Shown: piece after piece, positions 31,336 through 42,300 of the stretch
Layout of the letters: each line of letters begins with the position of its first letter
How positions within the stretch are numbered: position 1 is the stretch's first letter
Origin: Bacteroidales bacterium UBA1715
Lineage (GTDB): Bacteria; Bacteroidota; Bacteroidia; Bacteroidales; UBA1715
NCBI GenBank assembly: GCA_002317135.1
Contig: DCIX01000037.1
Location: 1 to 64,000, forward strand
Length of the DNA: 64,000 nt
Reading direction: 5' to 3'
Translations under genes and position numbers: made by a program
The notes under the pieces: model-generated
Told to the model about the DNA's origin: nothing
Databases searched by the model: none
What the model saw: only the letters and a program-made list of their open reading frames with translations

Positions 31336-32403
31336 TTACACTTTCAAGTTCATTGGACTTTCTGGAATTGGTAGTTGGTTTCCGTTTTTGTCCAGATATT
31401 TTGCTTTTGGATCGTATTCAATACCTATTTTATCAAGAAGTGACTCACATTGAACTTGGTGAGTTTGCAAACCTAAATCCCATGGATTGTAGCCAAGCAC
31501 AAGACCTGCCATTTCTTCGTATGTAAGTACAGGAATACCATAACCATTTTCGTCGTATGTAACGCCTTCCATTTCTGCCAAGGTGTATTGCCATTTGTCC
31601 ATGAACATTGCACAACCCGGACAGTTAGCAACAATAAAATCTGGTTTAAATGGTTTCATCGATTCCAATTTCTTTTTCGTATTCGAAACCGAATAGCCAC
31701 GATTTGCCTGAATCAAATAGTTTCTAAAACCAAATCCACAGCAATGACGGCGTTCAGGATAATCAACCACATTTCCACCCCACGATTCTATCATACCACT
31801 CAATACTTGTGGAAATTCCGCACCACCAACACCTTTGGTCGGGAACATTTTTGCATAATGGCAACCGATATGTTCCACCACACGCAAAGGCTCACCAGTT
31901 TCTTTGTTAATCAATTTATATTTAGCCTTTTGCGCTATTTCTTCACGGAATTTATAGATGATATCGCTTGTATGAGCAATATTTTTAGGCACATTAAATT
32001 CTCGCTTAGTTGCCTTATACAAATACTCACGGATTTTCTCCAATTGCTCTGGGAAATGCTCCCACAAATCAAGTATTTCCGTGTACATACCAAATGAAGT
32101 CACACAAGAAATTGCTATATTTTCAAGTCCCGCTTCAGTCATTAACGCAAAATGACGGGCGATAACCGTTTGTATTGTGTCAAATGGCACAATATCAGAG
32201 TGATACCCTATACCCGTACAAGTTGTATGATTTGGGTCATCAAATATATTTTTTCCAAGTTCTTCACGCAAAATGCGTAAAAATGTCACTTCCGAAGCCG
32301 GATAGAAATTTTGTCTAATGCAACTGCGTGCATAGTAATAATTATCTTCCGCAATATCCTTTTGGTAAGAACTCCAAATCTGCTTTTTCCCTTCTAAATT
32401 CAT
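31336..32403 (-). CDS. HdrB-like CCG-domain protein
   Basis: This 355-residue protein belongs to the HdrB/CCG family that binds noncubane [4Fe-4S] clusters. The first CCG-like half is modified: it has CTGIGYHSDIVPFDT and ISCVTSFGMY instead of a full CCG set. The second half carries the full pattern: EHIGCHYAKMFP, RRHCCGFGFRN and ANCPGCAMFMDKWQ. Such subunits reduce disulfides or act as electron hubs. No coenzyme M/B pathway exists in these bacteria, so the physiological disulfide or acceptor is unknown. It begins 3 bases after the stop of the HdrC-like gene. Confidence 0.85.
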   Translation of the reverse strand: MNLEGKKQIWSSYQKDIAEDNYYYARSCIRQNFYPASEVTFLRILREELGKNIFDDPNHTTCTGIGYHSDIVPFDTIQTVIARHFALMTEAGLENIAISCVTSFGMYTEILDLWEHFPEQLEKIREYLYKATKREFNVPKNIAHTSDIIYKFREEIAQKAKYKLINKETGEPLRVVEHIGCHYAKMFPTKGVGGAEFPQVLSGMIESWGGNVVDYPERRHCCGFGFRNYLIQANRGYSVSNTKKKLESMKPFKPDFIVANCPGCAMFMDKWQYTLAEMEGVTYDENGYGIPVLTYEEMAGLVLGYNPWDLGLQTHQVQCESLLDKIGIEYDPKAKYLDKNGNQLPIPESPMNLKV

Positions 32404-32406
32404 AAT

Positions 32407-33108
32407 CTAATCTTGGTGTTCGTTACTATTATATGTAAGCACATGCATTAAATACTCATTATTATTTTCGTCTGTGCTCATATTCATTTCTTTTGCTTTC
32501 TTTTTAGAATCTTCTTCTATCAAATTATAGAAGTCATCGCCGCCAGTAACTTTAAAGATTTCGGCAAGTTCATCCAGATTCTTTTGATGAATTTTACGCA
32601 TTGCACCAGCACCATCTTTGTAGAGATTTGCCCCAAGACGATCGAAGACCGCATCTTGGTTTTGTACAACCCACTCCCAAATAACGCCTTGTTCAGGATG
32701 AAGTTCTGGTTTTACCAATATTGGATGTACGCAATAGCCATACTTCAAAATACTCTCACCTATGGTTTTCTTCAAGCCATATTGTTGACGACCTTTCTCG
32801 CTTTCTGTGAAGAAGCCACATTTTTGAGAAAGTAGTCGTAAGGCCTGAATAATCATTCCCGCTGTATTTCCGCGTGGACAACGTGTCTTACAAGACATAC
32901 ATTGGCCACAATACCAAATAGTATTTGATTTCAACAAACGCTCTATCTCGTCATTATTACGACGTTGTACAGTCGTAACTATCATACGAGGATCGTAGTT
33001 ATAAAATTCCGCCGCAGGACAAATAGCGCTACAAACGCCACAATTCAAGCACGAATGCAACGCTTCCTGAAAGCGTATATCTTTTTCTAATTCAGCAACA
33101 TAATCCAT
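32407..33108 (-). CDS. HdrC-like 4Fe-4S dicluster protein (operon head)
   Basis: This 233-residue protein has two [4Fe-4S] motifs, CLNCGVCSAICPAAEF (about residues 20-35) and CGQCMSCKTRCPRG (about 67-80), in HdrC spacing. An extended C-terminal region of about 140 residues (LKYGYCVHPILVKPELHPEQG) is found in Hdr-like proteins of sulfate reducers and Bacteroidetes. It is the first gene of the locus hdrC-hdrB-hdrA-hdrC-hdrDE. No TAnnTTTG promoter is obvious upstream, but a perfect 8-bp inverted repeat lies about 80 bases before the start. Confidence 0.87.
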   Translation of the reverse strand: MDYVAELEKDIRFQEALHSCLNCGVCSAICPAAEFYNYDPRMIVTTVQRRNNDEIERLLKSNTIWYCGQCMSCKTRCPRGNTAGMIIQALRLLSQKCGFFTESEKGRQQYGLKKTIGESILKYGYCVHPILVKPELHPEQGVIWEWVVQNQDAVFDRLGANLYKDGAGAMRKIHQKNLDELAEIFKVTGGDDFYNLIEEDSKKKAKEMNMSTDENNNEYLMHVLTYNSNEHQD

Positions 33109-33186
33109 ATAAAAGAATTATAGAGGCATATATAAACAATGCCTATTTTTATCGGTATAAAAGTAAAAAATCCCATTTGCATAGTG

Positions 33187-33204
33187 ATAGGTATAAATAC
33201 CTAT
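33187..33204. promoter_or_regulatory. Palindromic candidate operator upstream of the Hdr-like operon
   Basis: ATAGGTAT, AA, ATACCTAT is a perfect 8-bp inverted repeat with a 2-base centre, 79 bases upstream of the first hdr-like start. No regulator family is assigned. Confidence 0.45.
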
Positions 33205-33324
33205 TTAACAAACATTCTTTCCACAAAAATGTTCATATTCAATAAAATCGTATGTTTGTATACTTATACAAAACAATGAAACAAGTAAAAATTACAGCAG
33301 TTCGAATACAAACCTAACAAAATA

Positions 33325-33363
33325 AAAAACGGCGAAGTCATAATTGATTTCGCCGTTTTTTTT
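33325..33363. terminator. Bidirectional-looking terminator after the giant gene
   Basis: AAAAACGGCGAA (33325-33336) pairs with TTCGCCGTTTTT (33349-33360), with A and T runs on both sides. It ends 12 bases beyond the giant gene's stop on the minus strand. Nearly the same stem is used at 61317-61352. Confidence 0.85.
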
Positions 33364-33374
33364 AACCACTTTAC

Positions 33375-36300
33375 TTACCTCAACAAAGTGACATTTCCGA
33401 ATTTAACCTTCTTTCCGCCACCGGCATCAAATCCTTCCCATATTTGACCATCAAGGAATGTTGCTTCCATTTTCCAAATATAGACATCGGAAGTCATCAT
33501 CTTGCCATTACAACAGCCATCCCATTTTCCTACAAACATACCATCTTCCACCTCATCGGAATACCACACAAGATTTCCCCATTTGTCATAAACCGAAACC
33601 TGACAAGTTTTTATATTATAGCCTTTTGGTTGGAAGTAGCGAACACTATGCGCTGGATTCGTAGGAGCAAATGCTGTTGGCATATACAAACCTGAAGTGA
33701 TATTGATAAATACACACTCTGTATATGAGTCCTCGCAACCGAATGAATTTTCTACAGTCAAGATCGGACAATTGTAACCATACACATAATCACCTTCTAC
33801 AACTGGATAATGGCGTTTTTCGTATGGAACATCTAAATCGTAATCATCAGAAGAACCTATATGGCCAAAATTCCAATGAAGTGTATATGGGATTTCGCTT
33901 GCGTATGGTTCACCAGCCGCATTTATGCCATATAAAGAATCTTGCATTGTGCTATCAATCAATTCAATAACATTCGACGAGCCTGGCAAAGACCAAACAA
34001 AACGTGCCTTTGGTTTATCTGCTATTTTTACAATCAAAGTATCCGTTCCTTGACAACCAGCCCAAGTCTGTTCATATACAACTAATGTGTCAATACCAGG
34101 TTTATTCCAATCTACATACTGAACAGATTGCGAAAGTGCATCTTTCGAATAATTCACATTATCGCCAGAAACGAACCAATGATAAGTACTTGTTGCATTG
34201 TATTGCGTATAGTATGATTCCGAAGCATCAACACAGACAGAATCTTTACCAAAAATCTTCGTTTTTGCCGCAGGAGCAACTGTCATTGTAACCGAAAGAC
34301 TATCGCTATAACAACCAGTAGTTGTATCTAAGTCAAACACAAGGAACGAATAATCACCAACTTCCAAATTTTGATTTTTCGAGAATGTATATCGGTGACC
34401 GCTCATTATTTGTGGTTCAATTCCACTCAAACTTACCCAAGTAATATTTTTTGAACCAAACGCATACAATGGTTCGATTTCCTCTCCTTGGCAAATAATT
34501 TTTGACAACACAATTGGCTGACGTGCTTTTGCACTTGTAGAAACTTTAATCGTATCCATTACGCTTGCACAATATGCATCTTTCGTTGGATTCTTAATCA
34601 TATATTGTGCACGAACGGTATAATTCACACTCGATGTATTGCCAGAGGAAACAGACACATAATCAGACAATAATAATGAATCAGATTGTACAATTACATT
34701 TCCAGGGAAAATGTACCAAGAAACATAACTTCCATCATTTGATTCAGGAGAGACAGAAGCAACCAAAGGTTTTTCTTTCTCGTACACGCATCGTTTCAAC
34801 AAAGACATTTCTTCGTCATCTACCGTAATAGAAACACTTGGGGTTGCAATTACCGAAATCTTTGCCTCAGCCGGCACACTATGACAACCATTCTTTTCTC
34901 TTACAACATATAGAATTTTATCTGCAGTTACATCAGGTACAGAGAATGAACTACCTTGGCCTTCCAATGCCATCAAGTTCTCATCGGAATACCAATAATC
35001 GCGTGGACCATTTGTTGTAACCGTAGCAAGTTCTCCCATACAAACAACATCGTTTGTCACCGTAGGTTTTTCTGGTCGTTCAACCACAGTAAAACTTGCT
35101 ATCACATACGTTCCCGTACAGCCATTTGCTGTTTGGCGAACATAATATGTTTGTTTACCACTTTCTTGAATTGTATGTGTATATGTGTTTCCTACCGCAA
35201 GCAACGAAGACAAGTCCGAAGACGAGTACCAAGAAACCTCAACACCTGTTTGTTCTGCAACAGAAAGGATATGTGTTTCATCATAATCACACGAAGTCTT
35301 TTCTGTTTGTACGATAGGAACTGATGGCAACGAAGTAATTGTGTATGTAGCCTTGCTTGCCTCACTTTCACAACCAGAAACCGTTTGCGTTGCATAGAAA
35401 TTATATACACCTGCATATTCCACAGAAGGTTTATAGCATGTTGCCACAGAAATTTTTCCTGACTTATCTGCATTTGAATACCAAGTCACAGTTCCTTCAT
35501 TATTTTCAACACAAACTGTTTTATTTTCTTCGCCATAACAGATAGAAGCATCTACAACAGAAGGAGCCTCAGGAATGGCAATGATTTCAAACAAAGCAGG
35601 AACAAATTCCGACACACAGCCGTCTATATCTTGTGCAACCCAAACTGAATGTGTTCCCACATCCTCAAACGAAGGAACAAATGATGTACCTGTTGCATCG
35701 GCATCCATTTGTGGAGAAGTCGGTTCTGTTTCATACCATTGAATTGTCCCCTTTCCTATTGCAGTTAAAGTTGGATTTTTCATATTCTGACAAACAGTTT
35801 CTGCAGAGACTGAAATTGCAGGACTTTCCGTTTTTCTTACAGTCAAAGTTATTTTTGCACGCTTACCTTCACAAGCAGAAGGCAAAACATTTCCGTTATA
35901 TTCAGCAACCCAATATGTATATGTTGCCGCTTTAGTAACATCAATAGTTGGTGTAAATGTACCCGAAGGACTTGCCGAAATTGGCGAACCACCAACTTCC
36001 ACATCATAGAAGTTAAACACTTCTGGTATAACGGCAGTTGGACGAGAAGCCCATTCACCTAAAGAAGCTGTTAATTCTGGAACATCATCATAATTACAAA
36101 TTGTACTCGGTTGAACCACAATAGGTTTTGGAACAGGGCAATTTATGATAGATACAATAGCTTCAGCCTTTTCACTTTCGCAAGAATTAATTGTTTGCGT
36201 AGCAAAGTATGACTTATTTGTCACCACCGATGGATCATCAGTTGTTGTAAATGGATTTGTTGTAGATACAACAGCACCACGTTCATTGTACCAAGTTACT

Positions 36301-39300
36301 TGTGCACCAGCATCTGTTGTTGCAGTCACAAAAACAGGAAGATTTTCATCCACCAAAGCTGAATGACCTTCCACCATTGGTGCCGGTGTATATTGTACAG
36401 TAACATCTTTTTCTATTGTTGTCACACAGGCAGTTTTTGCATCAGTGTATGTATATGTTACCGTATGAGTCGTTGTATTTTGTCCGTATGTAGTTGGATT
36501 AAATACACCAGCAGCAGACATTCCATTATTTTCTGCACCATCAACCGTCCAAACACCACCAGTTACATTTGTTTTCCAAACAACATCACCTTCGTCGTAA
36601 CATACAAGTTCTTTTGAAGCTGTAAATGATACTTCTGGCAATGGATTTACCGTAACCGTAACTTCTGTTAACGGACTTGGACATTGTTCGTGTGTTGTTG
36701 GTTCCGTTGCAAGATAGCCAACATAGAATGTTGTTGTAGATACCAAACTTGTTGACACCCCAGAAGCAAATGTATTTGTCGTTCCCGAAGTCAATTCATT
36801 TTTGTTTGCATCGTACCATATCCATTTATCAGCAGCAACAGTTGTACTTGCAGGAAGACTTGCCTGCAAATCATCGACTGCCGCATCATTCTGACAGGCA
36901 ATAGCAGAAACGACTTCAGGTTTTGCAAACGGACAGTTCACAATTTGTACCAACGCCTCACCTTTTTCACTCTCACAACCATTAACAACTTGCGACAAAT
37001 AATAAGTAGCAATATGTTCTACTGTTGGGTCATCACCTGTTTTCCAAGAAAGACCAGTTGCTGTTTCTGTTGAAGAAGCCAAAGATGTATACCATTTTAC
37101 CGCAGAATAAGCCGTTTCAAGAGAAGAAGTTTCTACAGCAAGTTCAACATCATCAGGTTTCGATACAATTCCAAGGTATCCATTTGAAGTTGGTACTTCT
37201 ACATATTCAATAGAGAAATCCTTCTCCACCATATTCGTACAGCCATTATTGTCGGTATATGAATATTGAATTGTATATGTTCCATCTACTTTTCCCGCAG
37301 ATGTTGGATCGATAGAACCTGTTTGTGCATCTACCGAAACTTTATCATCAACAACAGACCAGGTTCCAGCAGTTGAAGCAACAGAATTTATAAGACCTGT
37401 AGCCGTTTTATTACCACCATCGTAACACAAATAGCCAATCTCATTGATTGCAATTTCAGGCAATGGGTTTACCGTAACGGTAACAGCTGTTGGAACAGAC
37501 CAACAGTCTTTATTATTATCATATTCAGCAACATAATATGTAAATACACCATCGTTCGTTGTTTGAACTGTTGTAGAATAGGAATCAGAATCATCTTGCA
37601 ATAAAGTCGTTATTGTTTTGTCTTCGAACCAAGATAATTTCTTATCGGTTGCAACACCTGCAAACGAAGCAGAAAGAGTTACAGCACCATTATCGCCAAC
37701 ACATAATTTTTGATTTTCAACTATAGGAGATTTTGCTGTACAGTTCGACAATACCAATGTAGCCAAAACACTATCGCTATAACAAGCTGCACCAGAAATC
37801 ATTCTGTATTCTTTTACATAATATGAATATTCGCCTTCGGCAGTTTCTGTACTTGTGTACGAAGAACCTTCCGCTACCTTCGTTCCTGTTGCTGTTTGCC
37901 AAACCAAGGCATCGGTAACCACATTTGGTGTAGCAGTCATTGTTGTTACATCCAACAACACACCACCATCATCAATCGTTACCGTTTTAGGATTTGGAGC
38001 ATCTACTGTTGGAGCAAGCACTTTCACAACTGTAATCTCATAGTCAGCAGAATTTTGACAACCAAATTCATCGGTATACGAATATTGAATTGTATTTACT
38101 CCTTCGGCAGCAGTTTTTGGCACAAACACAGCAGACGTTGCATCCTTCGTACCAACAAAGCCATACGATTTTGCCGTTGTAGGTGCTGGTGAAACGTGCA
38201 ATGCAACCTCCGAAGAATTATAACAAGCAGAAGAGACATTTGTCGCATCAAAAGCAACCGTTGGCAAAGCGTGAATTTCCACATTTGTTGTAGCGACAGC
38301 ACTACATTCATTTTCGTCAGTATAATTCAATGTGATTGTATATGAACCAACCGCATTATCCTCAACCTTCATAATTCCATCAGTTGAAATGACTCCACCA
38401 TTATTAACAGAATAAGCAAATGTTCCATTTGTTTTAGATGCCTTTACTGAAATATCAGAACTGTTTGCACCGGATTTACAAACATCAGTATAATTTGGAG
38501 TAATGGAAACCGTAGGATCATCAAACACTGTTACAGTAAGAGTTGCAGCATCTGATTTACAATTTGCTTCACTCGTAAACACATACGATATTTCATAATC
38601 GCCTGCTGCATTATCGTTTGGAATAAATTGAGCTGAAGTTGCCGTACCAGAAACAGCATTTGTCCATTCAAAAGTACCCTTCAAGCCAGTAGGTTCAATA
38701 GAAGCGGAAATTGTTTTTGCTTCCACATCAGACTTACAAAATTCTTTATTTGCCATTGTGATTGTTGCAGTTGGAATTGGATTTACCGTCACAACTGTTT
38801 GGGCTTTTTCAGAAGAACACTTGGTTGTTTTATCGGTAACCACCAATGTCACATCAAAATCTGTTTTATCTGGAACTGAAGATTTAGCCGTAACAGTTCC
38901 AGCCGACAAACTATTCAACACACCCGTTTCCGATTCTGTCCACAAATATGTATATGTAGCATCGTCAGGAGTTATAGTTGGCGTTATTTCCATATCTACT
39001 CCAGAACAAGCCTCGAATTTCGCTGGTAAAGTAACTGAAGGTAAGTCAAATACTGTGATTTCCGCAGTCTTTGTATTCGTACAATATGGAGCAACATTTC
39101 CCGCCAATGTAACAGAAACGGTATATGTGCCAGAAGTTGTTAAACCACTCAAAATGCCAGTAGCAGAAATTGTTCCTTTATCTGTTGCATACGTCAATGT
39201 ACCAGCTTCTGCTGTTACATACGAGCTAACATCAATTGTTGCATCACCAGGACAAACGCCAGGAATTGTAGCAATTGCAATATCAGGTGTTTCCAAATCA

Positions 39301-42300
39301 AGAACTTCCACTGTCGCACCAGTTGTAACCATTTCACAACCATTCGCATCATGTAATGCAGTTAACTGATAAACACCACCTTTAGGATTAGTGATTGAGT
39401 AAGTTGTTGTTTCGGCAGTTGCATCGCCTACTACAGCATCGGTAAATGTAAATGGAGCCGTACCAGCAGTGAATGTAATCACAACAGGATCTTTCGTCAA
39501 TGATTCAGGACAGTAACTACCACCACCAGTAATTGTATATATTGGATTTTCGTTTTGAGTAACAGTCAATGCTTCTGTTTCTGCACGACAGCCATTCAAT
39601 TCAACCGTACAAACATATTCGCCAGATTGAACATTCAAGAGAGTAGCCGTTTCGGCTATATCTTCACCATCTTTTACCCAAGAATATGTAGCATCTGTTA
39701 AGTCTACGTCAGATTCCAAAGAAAGTTTTATTGTAGAAGTTTCGCCACAGTAAGCATTTGCGGTAGCGGCAATTGTAGCGGTTGGTTTTGGTTTTACCCT
39801 CACAACCAATTTGGTGCGTTCACTTTCACATTCACCCGATTTTTGCGAAACAAAATAACTTGTCTCACCTACCGTTGTAGTTACAGGGGTTGGTGCAGTC
39901 GTCAATGAAGTTGTTGCTGTAGCAGTTTCATACCATTGTAAATCGCCTGTTGCTTCTGCTGTTAGTTCAGAAGGCGTTTCACCTTGACAATAATCTACAT
40001 CTTCAACCACAGGTTTTGCCAAAGCACCAACAGTTACCGTAATTTCAGCAAAATCGCTTTCACATTCATCAAGTGTTTGAGTTACAAAATATGTAGTTGA
40101 GCCTTCGACAGAATTATCTGGTGTAGGCGCTTCCGTTAAAGCAACTTTACTATCGTTATACCAAGTCAAATCTGAACCTGTTGCCGTCAATGCAGAAACT
40201 TCACCATTTTTACAAAGACTTACCGATTCTGTTACCGTAGGTTTTTCTGTTTCAATAACCGTAACAACCAATTTTGCACGAGCACTTTCACAACCATTTG
40301 CTGTTTGCGATACATAATATGTCGTTTCTCCAGCTTCGTCAGTCGCTGGTTTTAGTGTTGCTGTTCCAACACCACCTGTTGCAGCAGTGTACCATTTTAA
40401 GTTTGTACCTACAGCAGTTAGATTTGCAGCAGTTGTTCCCTTACACAAAGAAATATCTTTTGTAACCGGTGGTTCCGGGCAAACAGTAGCACCACATTTC
40501 ACGGAATTAACAACACGCAAATCTTCTTGTCCATAAACAGAAGCAACAGCATAATTATTAATGTATGCATTACATTCGTGAACAGTGGCATCGAACGTAT
40601 ATGAGATTTCTTCATTTGGAGCTAATGGCCCAGCAACTGTAGGCCAAGTAATTTTCTTTGTACCAGCACTATACGTACCACTACCCGATACATTTGTAAT
40701 GTCGGCCAATTCGTCTGGTAATTCATCAGAAAGAGTTATATCGAATGCATAATCCAATTCACTACGGAACGCATCAACAGCAGTTTGCCCATTACCGTTA
40801 CTATTTACATACATACCACAATATCCGGCACCAGTAGTCAAATTTTTCCAATCGCGTAATACACTTGTCCATTCATTTTCCTCATCATTTACATACATAT
40901 ATAAATGATCATCGTTCAAAACAAATTTGAATACAGGATTTGAACTACTTCCAGAAAATTGAATTGCGTCAGCCCACGAAGAGCCTTCTTTTTTCACTAA
41001 TGTACCATTATTATATAACTCATATCCAAAGTTGTGAGCACCATCTTTATTAATAAACAACTTAATTGCAATACCTTTAAAGTCTGCCGCACCTGGCGTA
41101 CCGCTTACATATCGCATTACGAAATACAATTCCTGCGTTGTTGAATTACAACCACTAAACGAAACATACACCGCACCATTTTCGCCATACGAATATTTAG
41201 GACCAAAGAAATAAGCACCTGAACCAGAAGTATTCAATGTAAATTTCCCATTCGATGCAGCAGGCATAGCTTTATTTCCTAATGCCATCCAATTTGTTGC
41301 AGACGAACAATCTTCATCAACAATAGTTCCCAAAGTATTTACATATTTTACCTCGTATGTAATCTCATCACCAACAGAAGCCGTTTCCGTAGAAGCTGTT
41401 TTAAATAATGAATTTTGTGGTTCTATATATGGAGGCAATTCCGTACAAGTTGTCATCAACGATACAGCCGAAGAATCTGGCGAATCTGTGTCAGAATAAA
41501 TCCACGCTGCATTTATATAATAGGTATCACCTACCTCCGGACAACCTAAATCTTTTGCAACACAAGTGTACACAAACTTACCACTCTCGCCTACCAACAT
41601 TTCTGGGATTGTCCATTTCACAATACCGGTGTAATTAGCACCAGCAGGAGCAGGCGTATATGTTGCTTCTATACCAAGAGCCTTTTTCGTAACAAATTCT
41701 TTCCATTCTAATTCAAGTGGAATTGTATCAACTATCGTCACATTGTATGCTTCTTTTCCAGGAAGCGGTCCACGACCTTGAATACGACGCCAAGTATAAC
41801 CATCGAATTCTTCAACTAAAACCCTTTCAAAATTTTTCAATTTAGATGTTGGAGCACTACATGTATGACGAGAATAGTTATCGATTTCGTAACCTAAATC
41901 ATCGTAATTTGCCCAACAAGGTGTTACCAACGTAAATGTTTCACCTTGACCATCAATAGTTTTTGCCGTAATATCCGTAGAGAAAGACCAGTCATCTTGT
42001 ACACGAGTAGACAAATCTGAATTTGGATTCGAAGCCAAACGAGCACGAATAAAACCTGGTCCCCAAACACCTTTATGCAATAAATATTGTGAATCCAATT
42101 TGTCATACACATGAGTAGAAGGTGCCATCAACACATCGGCAAAACGAATCATCAAACGCTGATTCCATTTTCCAAATTCATCTTCTCCTTGTGGAATTTT
42201 CTGGTAAGCAAAAGTAATCGGTCCTGTTTCTGGATTATATCCGTATTTGTCAAGGTCATTTTGGTTATCTACCACAAATGTCCATCCTGTCGGATTTTTT

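Noticed and set aside
28059..33108. Methanogenic heterodisulfide reductase or sulfate-reduction Qmo locus
   Set aside because: The surrounding genome is Bacteroidetes and lacks partner genes; subunit sizes and the extra HdrC do not match either system.
38758..39369. 203-residue forward-strand reading frame inside the giant gene
   Set aside because: It is antisense to the Thr/Val-rich Ig-like repeats, which create stop-poor complementary frames; it has no recognisable domain or promoter.
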